Positions 36,450 through 49,416 are shown, counted from the first letter of the stretch. The stretch: DNA of 64,000 bases from Phytopseudomonas argentinensis (GCF_900113905.1 NZ_FORC01000001.1:680060-744059), one strand, 5' to 3'. Program-made: numbers and translations. The notes: generated by a model not told the origin, from the sequence alone.

Positions 36450-37855
36450 ATGCGCTGGGCATGCATCCTGTTGCCGCAACTGGCCATGGACGGCGTGCTG
36501 CGTGGCCGTGAGGACCACGACGCACCATTGGTATTGCTCAGCGGGACACCCCAGCGACGCGTGTTGCAGGCGGTCACCCCGGCCGCGCGAGCGCTTGGCC
36601 TGCGCCCGGGGCTGACGCTGACGGCGGCGCAATCCCTGAACTGCGCGTTCGCCAGCGCCGAGTACGAGCCCGCCGATATTGAACGCTGGCGCAGTTTCCT
36701 GGCCGCCTGGGCCTACGGCTTCAGCTCCCAGGTCAGCCTGCACTACCCGCGCTGCCTGCTGCTCGAAGTGCAATCGAGCCTTTCCCTGTTCGGCCCCTGG
36801 CCGCGCTTCGAGGCGCGCTTGCGTGAAGAGCTGACGGCGCTGGGCTTTCGCCATCGCATTACCCTGGCGCATCACCCGGCCGCAGCGCGCATGCTCGCCA
36901 ACCTGCACGATGGCCTGGCGATCAGCGACGAGCAGGCACTGCGCGAGCGGTTGGCGGCCATGCCGCTGGATCGCATCGGCCTGCCCGAGGAGCTGGCCAC
37001 GACATTGGCGCGCATGGGCCTGCGCCAGGTACGCCAGCTGCAGGCACTGCCCCGCGACAGCCTGGCGCGGCGCTTCCCGCCCGAGTTGCTGACTGGCCTG
37101 GATACCCTGATGGGCCTGCGCCCGCTGGCGCTCGATTACTACCGCCCGCCGGATGTGTTCGACAGCCGGCTGGAGTTGCATTTCGAGGTGGAGTCGACCC
37201 AGGCCCTGCTGTTTCCGTTACGCCGCCTGACCGCGGACCTGGCCGCTTACCTGGCAGGTCGTGACTGCGGCGTACAGCGCTTCGTGCTGCACCTGGAACA
37301 CCGCGATGGTGAAGACAGCCTGCTGCCCGTCGGCCTGCTCAGTGCCGAGCGAGAAGCAGGCATGCTGCTGGAGTTCACCCGCGGCCGCCTGGAACAGCTG
37401 CAATTGCCGTCACCGGTGCTGGCGCTGCGCCTGGTGGCCCGCGACCTGCCGACCTTCGTGCCGCAGCACCAGGCGCTGTTCGAGGATCGTCCGCAACAAA
37501 CCCTGGGCTGGGAGCAGCTGCGTGAACGCCTGCGCGCACGCCTGGGCGACGACGCCGTGCAAGGCCTGGCCGCCCATGCCGATCACCGCCCGGAGAAGGC
37601 CTGGCGCACGGATATCAACCGCGCTGCGCTGCCCCGCCCGAGCGGCGTGCGGCCCAGTTGGCTGCTGCCGGAGCCGCAGGTGCTGCGCGAGCCGCTGCAT
37701 ATTCTCAGGGGCCCGGAGCGCATCGAGTCCGGCTGGTGGGATGGCGAGGACGTGCGCCGCGACTACTACCTGATCGAGACCCGCAGCGGCCAGCGCGGCT
37801 GGGCCTTTCGCAGCGTCGGTGAAGACGGCCCGTTGTGGCTGCATGGCTGGTTCGC

Positions 37856-37859
<4 letters not shown>
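36450..37859 (+). CDS. imuB: ImuB, Y-family polymerase-like mutasome hub
   Basis: A 469-residue Y-family polymerase homologue. The palm sequences show loss of the catalytic acids, as is known for ImuB: the first motif reads [11 protein letters not shown] where active DinB has DxDxFF, and the second carboxylate region reads [13 protein letters not shown]. The little-finger region is intact and the C-terminus has [18 protein letters not shown] and [11 protein letters not shown]. It is thought to bind the beta clamp and recruit DnaE2. Its stop overlaps the dnaE2 start (ATGA). Confidence 0.94.
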
Positions 37860-40942
<3,083 letters not shown>

Positions 40943-41118
40943 GTGGGGATGCAGCGGTCGGCGGTTTTGATGGGCTTCGCCCATCCTACCTGGTGGTGAC
41001 TTCGTAAGGCGTGGGAACGGGCGGGGACGCCTCGTACACACAGTCCTGTGGGAACGGGCCATGCCCGTGAGCTTTCGAGCGCATGGCGCGCTCCCACAGG
41101 TGATTGGGGTAACAGTGC
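40943..41118. repeat. REP-like hairpins between dnaE2 and the GNAT gene
   Basis: No gene is seen. A small hairpin GATGGGC-TTC-GCCCATC lies at 40968-40984, and a longer element at 41046-41099 has TGTGGGA/TCCCACA-type arms and an internal GGGCCATGCCCG; a close copy occurs at 27514-27562. These sit between convergent genes and may also stop transcription. Confidence 0.6.
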
Positions 41119-41574
41119 TTACAACGTGCGGCGCATACCGATATGGGGAATATCGTCTTCCAGATACTCATCGGTGGCTGCCACGAACCCATAGCGCCCG
41201 TAATAACCCTGCAGGTGTGCCTGGGCCGACATATATATGGGCAGGCCCGGCCAGCGCAGCCCGCAGGCCAGCAGCGCCTGTTCCATCATGGTGTGGCCAA
41301 GGCCGGTGCCCCGCGCGCTGGGCGCGGTGACCACGCGGCCGATGACCACCTCACCGTCATTGAGGGCCGGATCGAGCAGGCGCAGGTAGGCGACCAATTG
41401 CTCACCATGCCAGCCCAGCAGGTGGCAGGTATCGCCCTCCAGGTCGCGGCCATCGACTTCCAGATACGGGCAGTTCTGCTCGACCACGAACACCTGGGTT
41501 CGCAGCACCAGGGCAGCGTACAGCTCGGTCTTGGTCAGTTCGGTGTGGTGTTTGCAGTGCCAGGTGACGGACAT
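41119..41574 (-). CDS. GNAT-family N-acetyltransferase, ElaA-like
   Basis: A 151-residue acetyltransferase. It starts with WHCKHHTELTKTELYAALVLR and VFVVEQNCPYLEVDG as in ElaA proteins, has the acetyl-CoA binding segment VIGRVVTAPSARGTGLGHTMM (R-x-x-G-x-G type), and ends GYYGRYGFVAATDEYLEDDIPHIGMR. The start at 41574 matches ElaA; the longer frame to 41640 is not conserved. The substrate of ElaA is unknown. The reading direction is opposite to dnaE2. Confidence 0.9.
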   Translation of the reverse strand: MSVTWHCKHHTELTKTELYAALVLRTQVFVVEQNCPYLEVDGRDLEGDTCHLLGWHGEQLVAYLRLLDPALNDGEVVIGRVVTAPSARGTGLGHTMMEQALLACGLRWPGLPIYMSAQAHLQGYYGRYGFVAATDEYLEDDIPHIGMRRTL

Positions 41575-41656
41575 GGTCGGCTCGCGGCTGGAGACTCGGG
41601 GACGGCAGGCGACTCTACCCGCTTTGCCCGCTTTCGTCATGCCAGGGCAGCCACCT

Positions 41657-42082
41657 CTACTTCTCGATCACCTGCCCACGCAGGGCGGCCAGGCGGGCCA
41701 GCAGGCGGTTCTGCACGGGCGTCGGCACGCCCTGGCTGTCCATGGAGGTCTGCAGGTTCTCGACCAGCGCATTGAAGTGGCTGGGCGTCAGGTTCTGGCC
41801 CTTGTGGCTCTCTTCGAGTGAATCGCCGGTGTAGACGCAGGGCCCGCCGGCGATCACGCAGAACTTGTCGACCAGCTTGTCGCGCAGGCCGGCGATATCC
41901 ACCTTGGTAAAGAACTGCACGATGCGCGGGTCGCCTGCCACATTGAGCAGCATGCCCTCGACAATACGGGTGATGCCGGGTTTCTCGCCCAGGTCGCGGT
42001 ACAGGCTGTCGTCCTTGGCCGGCTGCTGTGCGCAGCCGATCAATACCAGCGCCAGCAGGGCAATGCACAGGGAACGCAGCAT
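41657..42082 (-). CDS. Group 1 truncated hemoglobin, predicted lipoprotein
   Basis: A 141-residue globin with a lipoprotein signal (MLRSLCIALLALVLIGCAQQ; lipobox LIGC), so it should be anchored in the periplasm. The globin part starts LYRDLGEKPGITRIVEGMLL, as in the truncated group, and carries the proximal His in EESHKGQNLTPSHFNALVE. It may bind O2 or NO. It is the last gene of a leftward four-gene set with a DUF3034 protein, a GGDEF/EAL protein and a cupredoxin-like protein, the DUF3034 stop being 2 bases upstream. Confidence 0.85.
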   Translation of the reverse strand: MLRSLCIALLALVLIGCAQQPAKDDSLYRDLGEKPGITRIVEGMLLNVAGDPRIVQFFTKVDIAGLRDKLVDKFCVIAGGPCVYTGDSLEESHKGQNLTPSHFNALVENLQTSMDSQGVPTPVQNRLLARLAALRGQVIEK

Positions 42083-42084
42083 GC

Positions 42085-42945
42085 TCAGAAGCTCCCCTGC
42101 ACGGACAGGTAGGCGCCATTCTGGTTGTCCAGCGTGGCGATCTCGCCAAGGCGCGCGTAGGCCAGCACGATGGCCAGGTGTTTGTTGGGGAAGTAGCCGA
42201 CGAACAGGTCGGCCCAGTCGCTCTCGCCGGCGAAGTTGAGGTTGTCCGGTTTTTCCCGGTACTCCACGCCAACCGCCCACTGGCGGTTGAGCAGCACAGC
42301 CAGGGAGCCCTCCTTGAGTACCGAGCGACGGTCTCGGCGGTCGCCGCCAAAGCCCAGCAGGCCAAGCTCGTTGGCCCGGCTGTAGCGCACGCCGCCATTG
42401 AGCAGCAGGTTGTAGCCAAAGGCGCCGCCAAGAATCAGCCGGCTGGCGGTCAGGTAGCCTTCGGTGTCCTCGTCACGCTGGGCACCGACCAGGCTGGGGA
42501 TGAGAAAGTCCTTTTGGCGCTTGTGCTGGATGCCAAGGGAAACCTGGGGCAACTGGTCGTAGATCAGATCGCCGAACAGGCGCACCTTGATGCCGAAAAT
42601 GTCCTGACTGAGGCTGTTCTCCGGCAGGCTCAGGCCTCGGGCCAGGTTGCCCAGGTCGAAGCGCTGGCGCGCGTAGGACAGTTCGATGCGGTTGTCATAG
42701 GCCGCGGCCATGCCGGCCACATCCAGGCGGTAATCACCGGTTTCCACCCGGGTGGCGAACACGTCGGCGCCCCACTCGCCCTTCTCGCCATAACCGGCCA
42801 GCACGGCCCAGGGCGTGATGCCGCCGCCGGCAGCACCTTCCAGGCTACTGGCGCCCCCTGTGGCCAGCAGGCGACCCTCGCCCGCCACTGCAGCCGAAGT
42901 GAGCATGCCGAGCAGCAGGGCGCCAGTCAGTTGTGATAGCCACAT
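42085..42945 (-). CDS. DUF3034 outer-membrane-like protein
   Basis: A 286-residue exported protein with a signal peptide (about residues 1-21, ending AAVAGEG). The mature part opens LLATGGASSLEGAAGGGITPWAVLAGYG, the hallmark of DUF3034, and continues in alternating beta-strand-like segments ending YLSVQGSF with a terminal Phe, consistent with a small outer-membrane barrel. Function unknown. It starts 2 bases before the upstream GGDEF/EAL stop region and ends 2 bases before the globin gene, indicating one transcript. Confidence 0.82.
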   Translation of the reverse strand: MWLSQLTGALLLGMLTSAAVAGEGRLLATGGASSLEGAAGGGITPWAVLAGYGEKGEWGADVFATRVETGDYRLDVAGMAAAYDNRIELSYARQRFDLGNLARGLSLPENSLSQDIFGIKVRLFGDLIYDQLPQVSLGIQHKRQKDFLIPSLVGAQRDEDTEGYLTASRLILGGAFGYNLLLNGGVRYSRANELGLLGFGGDRRDRRSVLKEGSLAVLLNRQWAVGVEYREKPDNLNFAGESDWADLFVGYFPNKHLAIVLAYARLGEIATLDNQNGAYLSVQGSF

Positions 42946-42947
42946 GG

Positions 42948-45251
42948 TCAATGCACCGAAGAAACAGGGGAATTTAACGGCCGTTGCATCCAGGCCTCGA
43001 AAGCTGCCGCCGCCAGGGGCCGGCTGATCAGGTAACCCTGCACGCTGTCGCAGTTCCAACGTTTGAGCAGGTCCAGGCTATCCTGCAGTTCGACCCCCTC
43101 GGCCACCACCTTGAGTCCCAGGCTATGGCTCATCTCGATGGTCGAACGGACGATCACCGCATCTTCGCTGGTCTCGTGCAGTTCCCGGATGAACGACTGG
43201 TCGATCTTCAGCTCCTGCACCGGCATGCGCTTGAGCTGTGCCAGAGAAGAGTAGCCGGTGCCGAAATCATCCACCGACAGGCCGATACCCTGCTCACGCA
43301 GCCCCTGCAAGACCTGCAAGGCCTGCGCCGGATTGCGCATCACGCCGCTCTCGGTGATCTCGAAAATCAGCTGCGATGCCGGCACCTGGTAATGGGCCAG
43401 CAGCCGGCCCACCCGCTCCGGCAAGTCGACGTCCATCAGGTCCTCGGTGGAGATATTCAGCGACAACAGCACCACCTGCCCGCGCTGGCGCCATGCCTGC
43501 AGCTGGCGCATGCCCTCCTCGATCACCCAGGCGCTCAGCATCTGGATGCTGCCGGTGCGCTCGGCCAGGGGGATGAACTCGCCCGGTGACACCATGCCGA
43601 ACTGCGGATGCTGCCAGCGCAGCAGGCCTTCGGCCTGGATGCTCGCGGGGTTGCGCAGATCCAGCTTGGGTTGGTAGTGCAGCAACAGCTCTTCACGCTG
43701 GGCGGCGCGGCGCAGGTCGCGGATCAGTTGCACCTGGCGCTGCTGGGCGGCATCGCGGCCACTCTCATAGACCTGGATGCGGCCTGCCAGGTAGCCGGCG
43801 TCCTGCATGGCGATGCTGGCGCGGCGCAGCAACTCTTCAGGCGTAACGCCATCGCTGGGATAGCCGGCAATGCCGATGCGGCAATCCAGGGCGACGTCCA
43901 GGTTGTCGAGCCGAAAGGGCTTCATCGACAGCTGCTGGACGCGGTCGGCGGTGGCTACCGCGCTGTCCACATCGGCGCCTTCGAGCAGTAGCACGAACTC
44001 GTCGCCGTGCAGCCGCGCCAGGCTGTCGGACGGACGCAGCGCAGCCTGCAGGCGACCGGCCAGCTGCTGCATAACCCGGTCACCGCCACCCTCACAGCTT
44101 TCACTGACCGTGCGGAAGTTGCCGATGCCCAGGTACAGCAAGGCGATATGCCGTTCGGCCATGATCGCGCTGCTCAGGCGCTCGAGGGCCAGGTTGCGAT
44201 TGGGCAGGCCAGTGATGGGGTCATGCAGTGCATTGTGAGCCAGCTGGCGCTCACGCTCGGCGATCCCCTGCTGCATGCTTTGAAAGGCCTTGGCCAGGCT
44301 GCCGAGCTCATCGGAACGATCGAGCGCCAGCGGCACCTCGTAGTCGCCCTGGCCGACACGTTCGGCTGCACCGGCCAGATGGCGAATGGGCCGCGACAGG
44401 TTGCGCGCCAGCAGCAGCGCGCCCAGCAGTGAAGCCACCAGCGCGGCCACCGCGATCAGCAGAATCTGCCTGTTGAGAGCCGCCACCGAACCGCGGGCCT
44501 GCTCGAGCGAGCGCTGCAGCAGAGCCTGAACCCTGAAACCGTCACCGCTGGCGAGCGCCAGGCGCTGCACCAGGAATGGCTCGTCGCCATGCAGAACCTC
44601 GCCGCTGTCACCGTCGAAGACGATCATCGGCATGTCCGGCAAGGTGCTCACGCGCACCTCGGGCTGGCCTTCCATGCTGCCGGTAAGGGTCAAATCCAGG
44701 TGAGTCAGCTGATTGAGTTCGCGGGCAAAATCCTGATCGATGGCGAACCCCGTCACCAGCCGCGCAATCGGTACCGGCGCATTGACGGTGGCCTGCACCA
44801 GCAGATAGATGCGGCCATCGACAGGCATGAGCAGACTCTGCCCATGCTGGCTCAGCTCCCGGTTGATCTGCTCGGCCTGCGCCACTGGAAGCGGCGCCAA
44901 GGTGCTGGCGGTCAACTTGCCATCCATGTCGAACATCATCACCACGCTGGCGTTGATCCGCGCGCCATGATTGAACAGTGCCGAGCGGATGGTCGCCTGG
45001 TCGCCACTGGCCACCGCTTCACGAAAACCGAAGTCGCTGGTCAGCACCTGAACGGCATCGCGCAGCTGCCGGGCGTGCACGTCGAGCAGTTGCCCGAACA
45101 CACCGGTACCCACCTCGAGCTGCTCACGCGCCTGGGTGCGGATCGACGCATTGGTCGCCGCCTGCACGGCGAAATACAGCGCGCCGATCACCACCAGCAA
45201 CAGCAGGATCAGAACACTGGCGATACGCGCCTGGAAACTAGTGCGAACCAT
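42948..45251 (-). CDS. Membrane GGDEF-EAL protein with degenerate GGDEF and EAL motifs
   Basis: A 767-residue c-di-GMP protein. Domains in order: membrane helix at about 10-28, periplasmic Cache-like sensor at about 30-270, second helix at about 275-300, HAMP at about 300-355, GGDEF at about 370-520 and EAL at about 525-765. The GGDEF motif reads HGDEF (415-419) with a preceding RPSD that fits an inhibitory site; the EAL motif reads EGL (541-543), while EITES and DDFGTGYSSLAQLK are kept. Cyclase activity is doubtful; phosphodiesterase activity is possible. It overlaps the cupredoxin-like gene by 14 bases. Confidence 0.9.
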   Translation of the reverse strand: MVRTSFQARIASVLILLLLVVIGALYFAVQAATNASIRTQAREQLEVGTGVFGQLLDVHARQLRDAVQVLTSDFGFREAVASGDQATIRSALFNHGARINASVVMMFDMDGKLTASTLAPLPVAQAEQINRELSQHGQSLLMPVDGRIYLLVQATVNAPVPIARLVTGFAIDQDFARELNQLTHLDLTLTGSMEGQPEVRVSTLPDMPMIVFDGDSGEVLHGDEPFLVQRLALASGDGFRVQALLQRSLEQARGSVAALNRQILLIAVAALVASLLGALLLARNLSRPIRHLAGAAERVGQGDYEVPLALDRSDELGSLAKAFQSMQQGIAERERQLAHNALHDPITGLPNRNLALERLSSAIMAERHIALLYLGIGNFRTVSESCEGGGDRVMQQLAGRLQAALRPSDSLARLHGDEFVLLLEGADVDSAVATADRVQQLSMKPFRLDNLDVALDCRIGIAGYPSDGVTPEELLRRASIAMQDAGYLAGRIQVYESGRDAAQQRQVQLIRDLRRAAQREELLLHYQPKLDLRNPASIQAEGLLRWQHPQFGMVSPGEFIPLAERTGSIQMLSAWVIEEGMRQLQAWRQRGQVVLLSLNISTEDLMDVDLPERVGRLLAHYQVPASQLIFEITESGVMRNPAQALQVLQGLREQGIGLSVDDFGTGYSSLAQLKRMPVQELKIDQSFIRELHETSEDAVIVRSTIEMSHSLGLKVVAEGVELQDSLDLLKRWNCDSVQGYLISRPLAAAAFEAWMQRPLNSPVSSVH

Positions 45252-45918
45252 GTTCCACGGCTTTCTTGAATGCGTCCCCGAAAGTGCTGGGTGGTGCCCC
45301 AGGCGGTTCGGTTGCAGCGGAGGCCTGGACCGGCAAGGCGACGCGCCATTGCCTGCCGGCATTATCGACCTTCAGCGCCTCGCCCTGCTGCGGGCGCATA
45401 TCGGGCAGCGCCGAGTGCCACAGGGTGACCTGGTAGTCGCCGGCCGGCAGGTTGTCGAAGCTGACCTTGCCCTGGGCATCGCTTACGGCGAACCAGGGGT
45501 CATCGGTGACATAGATGTAGCCCACCATCCAGTCATGGATGTTGCAGCCCAACACCACCAGGCCGGGCCGGTCGAATAATACCGGGGCACTGGGTGTGCC
45601 CTGGTACAGGCGCAACTCGAAGCGCTTGGCGGGCGAAAAGGAGTAGACCTGATGACGGATATCGTCGCGGTTGGGAAAGGTCACCGCGGTACCGGTGCGT
45701 ACGGCCAGCACACCTGGTACGAAACGCATGTCCTGCTGGTCCATGATCGCCGTGCCCGGCGGCGTGCCAGTGCTCGCTGCACCGCGCAGCGTTACCACGG
45801 CATCGGCCAGTGGCGCGCCTGCGGCATCCACGACTTCGCCTTGCAGGCTGGCGGCCTGGGCGACGCACAGCGACCCGAGCAGATACAGGTGTAGGGCGAG
45901 GAACAAGGGTTTGGTCAT
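45238..45918 (-). CDS. Periplasmic cupredoxin-like (methylamine-utilisation-type) protein
   Basis: A 226-residue exported protein. The signal peptide ends near AQAASLQ. A cupredoxin-like domain at about 20-140 shows the type-1 copper ligand set: His in DDIRHQVYSF, then Cys and His in LGCNIHDWMVGYIY, and the Met of the same loop. A second beta domain (about 140-200) resembles carboxypeptidase-regulatory/Ig-like folds (KVSFDNLPAGDYQVTLWH). It is the first gene of the leftward set that includes the GGDEF/EAL protein and globin, so it may report periplasmic redox or copper state to it (inference). Confidence 0.82.
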   Translation of the reverse strand: MTKPLFLALHLYLLGSLCVAQAASLQGEVVDAAGAPLADAVVTLRGAASTGTPPGTAIMDQQDMRFVPGVLAVRTGTAVTFPNRDDIRHQVYSFSPAKRFELRLYQGTPSAPVLFDRPGLVVLGCNIHDWMVGYIYVTDDPWFAVSDAQGKVSFDNLPAGDYQVTLWHSALPDMRPQQGEALKVDNAGRQWRVALPVQASAATEPPGAPPSTFGDAFKKAVEHGSH

Positions 45919-46098
45919 GGGAGCTCGTCAAAGGTCGATCGGACCGGCTGCTGGCCGCGTTACTGGTTCCAGCGCAGGTGAACAAGGACTGAAGAAAGAT
46001 TAGCTGCCCTACGCGAGAAGTTCGAGCTTTTATGGCAAAGCAGGCAGGCAAAATGCCACTACACCAGAAAATCGCTGCTGGCTCTGGCCTTCGCGGGC

Positions 46099-46851
46099 CT
46101 ACTCGCTGCCACGCAGGCGTTTGGGGGTAAGCCCCAAGTAGCGACGCATGGCGGTGGTCAATGCGCTCTGGCTGGAGAAACCACACTCCTCGGCGATGCG
46201 CACCAGCGGCAGGCCGCTGCCACGCAATAAGCGGGTCGCGCGATCGAGCCGCGCCTTGAGCAGGTACTGATGGGGCGTGAGGCCAACGCTGTCCTTGAAC
46301 TGGGCGTGGAAGTGGCTCGGGCTCAGGCAGGCGACATGGGCCAGCTCGGCGACGCTGATGCGCCGCGCCAGGTTGTCAGCGATGTAGCCATCGATGCGCT
46401 GCACGTCCAGCGAGCCGTGACCCCGTGCGGACTGTTCGCCGAACAGACGCAGGTGCAGGGCGCGCAGCAGCACGCCGCCCAGCGAACGGGCGAGCATGGG
46501 ATCGCTGCCGTAGCGCTCCAGCTCGGCGCCGGCGTAGCAGAGCAGGTGCTGGAAGTCGGCATCGAGCTGCGGGTAGCGCGGGGTGTCGAACAGGTGGCAG
46601 AGCAGTTGCAGGTCTTCGCTGCTCATGTCCTGCTCGTTGAGGTCGACGATCAGCATGCGGTTGTCGCCAATACCGGCGAACTGGTGGTCGGCATCCCCCG
46701 GCACCAGGCAGGCGCGCATGCGGCACACTTCCCCGCCGCGCCCTACCACCTCGAATTCGGCACGCCCGGACACCGACATCACCAGTTGATGGTGGTCGTG
46801 GGTATGTTCGTGGGCCTGATCGTCCAGGCGCATGAGGCGGGCGTTGAGCAT
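46099..46851 (-). CDS. AraC-family transcriptional regulator
   Basis: A 250-residue regulator with an N-terminal cupin-like sensing domain (HEHTHDHHQLVMSVSGRAEF) and a C-terminal double helix-turn-helix (RRISVAELAHVACLSPSHFH, LLKARLDRATRLL, AEECGFSSQSALTTAMRR). The start at 46851 (MLNARLM) gives a clean cupin start; an alternative is at 46881. It lies divergent from the lon-type gene, about 170 bases away, and downstream of the cupredoxin-like gene. Its target is unknown. Confidence 0.87.
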   Translation of the reverse strand: MLNARLMRLDDQAHEHTHDHHQLVMSVSGRAEFEVVGRGGEVCRMRACLVPGDADHQFAGIGDNRMLIVDLNEQDMSSEDLQLLCHLFDTPRYPQLDADFQHLLCYAGAELERYGSDPMLARSLGGVLLRALHLRLFGEQSARGHGSLDVQRIDGYIADNLARRISVAELAHVACLSPSHFHAQFKDSVGLTPHQYLLKARLDRATRLLRGSGLPLVRIAEECGFSSQSALTTAMRRYLGLTPKRLRGSE

Positions 46852-47023
46852 GATTCGCAACTCAGTGGGCGCAGCGCGCACTCTACCGCGTTGCCAACAA
46901 AAACTGTACGGGGCACGACCAGAGGCGAGATCGTCCGCTCAGGCACCTGCTGACACATGAATAAATGTTGAAAAAAGCCGGCGACGCCCCATCTAACCCT
47001 CAACGTCAATGGACAGGTGCCGC

Positions 47024-49411
47024 ATGAACGACCCGCACGATATCGAGATCGCTTCGGAGCAGACCAGCCACAGCCTGATGCTGCCCGGCCAGAACCTGCC
47101 GGACAAACTCTATGTGATTCCGATCCACAACCGCCCCTTCTTCCCGGCCCAGGTGCTTCCGGTCATCGTCAACGAAGAACACTGGGCGGAAACCCTGGAG
47201 CTGGTCAGCAAGACCGAGCACAAGACCCTGGCGCTGTTCTACGTCGACAAGCCGGTTACCGACCCGCGTCACTTCGACACCTCGAGCCTGCCGGAGCACG
47301 GCACCGTGGTGCGCGTTCACCACATCAGCAATGATGACGGCAAGCTGCAGTTCGTCGCCCAGGGCCTGACCCGGGTGCGCATCCGCGGCTGGCTCAAGCA
47401 TCATCGCCCGCCCTACCTGGCCGAAGTCGACTACCCGCGCAATGCCAATGACTCGCGTGACGAGGTCAAGGCCTACGCCATGGCGCTGATCAACGTGATC
47501 CGCGAGCTGCTGCCGCTCAACCCGCTGTACAACGAGGAGCTGAAGAACTACCTCAACCGCTTCAGCCCCAACGACCCCTCGCCGCTCACCGACTTCGCCG
47601 CGGCGCTGACCACCGCGCAATCGAAGGTGCTGCAGGAAGTGCTCGACACCGTGCCGATTCTCAAGCGCATGGAAAAGGTGCTGCCGCTGCTGCGCAAGGA
47701 AGTCGAGGTGGCGCGGCTGCAGAACGAACTCTCCGACGAGGTGAACCGCTCGGTAGGCGAGCATCAGCGCGAGTTCTTCCTCAAGGAACAGCTGAAGATC
47801 ATCCAGCAGGAACTGGGCATCACCAAGGACGACCGCAGCGCCGACGCCGAGCAGTTCAGCGCGCGCCTGGAGGGCAAGACCCTGCCCGAGCAGGCGCGCA
47901 AGCGCATCGACGAGGAGATGAACAAACTCTCCGTGCTGGAGACCGGCTCGCCGGAATACGCCGTCACCCGCAACTATCTGGACTGGGCCACCAGCGTGCC
48001 CTGGGGCGTGGTCGGCAAGGACAAGCTCGACCTCAAGCATGCCCGCAGGGTACTCGACGATCACCATGCCGGCATGGACGACATCAAGCAGCGCATCACC
48101 GAGTTCCTCGCCGTCGGCGCCTTCAAGGGCGAGATCGCCGGTTCCATCGTGCTGCTGGTCGGCCCGCCCGGCGTGGGCAAGACCAGCATCGGCAAGTCCA
48201 TCGCCGAATCCCTGGGCAGGCCGTTCTACCGCTTCTCGGTCGGCGGCATGCGCGACGAGGCGGAGATCAAGGGCCACCGTCGTACCTACATCGGCGCCCT
48301 GCCCGGCAAGCTGGTGCAGGCGCTCAAGGACGTCGAGGTGATGAACCCGGTGATCATGCTCGACGAGATCGACAAGATGGGTAGCAGCTTCCAGGGCGAC
48401 CCGGCCTCGGCGCTGCTGGAAACCCTCGACCCGGAGCAGAACGTCGAATTCCTCGACCACTACCTGGATCTGCGCCTGGATCTCTCCAAGGTGCTGTTCG
48501 TGTGTACCGCCAATACCCTGGACTCGATCCCAGGCCCGCTGCTCGACCGCATGGAGGTGATTCGCCTGTCCGGCTACATCACCGAGGAAAAACTGGCCAT
48601 CGCCAAGCGCCACCTGTGGCCCAAGCAACTGGACAAGGCCGGCGTGTCGACCAAGCAGCTGTCGATCAGCGACAGCGCCCTGCGTGCGCTGATCGAGGGT
48701 TATGCCCGCGAAGCCGGCGTGCGCCAACTGGAAAAGCAGCTCGGCAAGCTGGTGCGCAAGGCGGTGGTGCAACTGCTGGAGGATCCGCAGAGCAAGGTCA
48801 AGATCGCCGCCAAGGACCTGGAAGGGTACCTGGGCATGCCGGTGTTTCGCAGCGAACAGGTGCTGTCCGGCGTCGGCGTGATCACCGGCCTGGCCTGGAC
48901 CAGCATGGGCGGCGCCACGTTGCCGATCGAAGCGACGCGCATCCACACCCTCAACCGCGGCTTCAAGCTCACCGGCCAGCTTGGTGAGGTGATGAAGGAA
49001 TCCGCGGAGATCGCCTACAGCTATGTCAGCTCCAACCTGAAGACCTACAAGGGCGACCCGACCTTCTTCGACCAGGCCTTCGTGCACATGCACGTGCCGG
49101 AAGGCGCCACGCCCAAGGATGGCCCGAGCGCCGGCGTCACCATCGCCAGCGCCCTGCTCTCCCTGGCCCGCAACCAGGTGCCGAAGAAAGGCGTGGCGAT
49201 GACCGGCGAGCTGACCCTGACCGGCCAGGTGCTGGCCATCGGTGGCGTGCGCGAGAAGGTGATCGCCGCGCGCCGGCAGAAGATTCACGAGCTGATCCTG
49301 CCCGAGGCCAACCGCGGCTCTTACCAGGAGCTGCCGGAGTACCTCAAGCAGGGCATCACCGTGCACTTCGCCAAACGCTTCAGCGATGTCGCCAAGGTGT
49401 TGTTCGACTGA
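47024..49411 (+). CDS. Lon-family ATP-dependent protease (second-type Lon, AsrA-like)
   Basis: A 795-residue Lon protease. The N-terminal substrate domain starts YVIPIHNRPFFPAQVLPV, the ATPase has Walker A LVGPPGVGKTSIGKS and Walker B VIMLDEIDKMG, and the proteolytic domain has PKDGPSAGVT with the catalytic Ser and GGVREKVIAARR with the catalytic Lys. It differs from the housekeeping Lon in its N-terminus and resembles the accessory Lon of pseudomonads (AsrA of P. aeruginosa, linked to aminoglycoside and heat stress). The ATG at 47024 follows ACAGG; 47009 is an alternative. A perfect terminator stem follows. Confidence 0.92.
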   Translation: MNDPHDIEIASEQTSHSLMLPGQNLPDKLYVIPIHNRPFFPAQVLPVIVNEEHWAETLELVSKTEHKTLALFYVDKPVTDPRHFDTSSLPEHGTVVRVHHISNDDGKLQFVAQGLTRVRIRGWLKHHRPPYLAEVDYPRNANDSRDEVKAYAMALINVIRELLPLNPLYNEELKNYLNRFSPNDPSPLTDFAAALTTAQSKVLQEVLDTVPILKRMEKVLPLLRKEVEVARLQNELSDEVNRSVGEHQREFFLKEQLKIIQQELGITKDDRSADAEQFSARLEGKTLPEQARKRIDEEMNKLSVLETGSPEYAVTRNYLDWATSVPWGVVGKDKLDLKHARRVLDDHHAGMDDIKQRITEFLAVGAFKGEIAGSIVLLVGPPGVGKTSIGKSIAESLGRPFYRFSVGGMRDEAEIKGHRRTYIGALPGKLVQALKDVEVMNPVIMLDEIDKMGSSFQGDPASALLETLDPEQNVEFLDHYLDLRLDLSKVLFVCTANTLDSIPGPLLDRMEVIRLSGYITEEKLAIAKRHLWPKQLDKAGVSTKQLSISDSALRALIEGYAREAGVRQLEKQLGKLVRKAVVQLLEDPQSKVKIAAKDLEGYLGMPVFRSEQVLSGVGVITGLAWTSMGGATLPIEATRIHTLNRGFKLTGQLGEVMKESAEIAYSYVSSNLKTYKGDPTFFDQAFVHMHVPEGATPKDGPSAGVTIASALLSLARNQVPKKGVAMTGELTLTGQVLAIGGVREKVIAARRQKIHELILPEANRGSYQELPEYLKQGITVHFAKRFSDVAKVLFD

Positions 49412-49416
49412 TCGCC

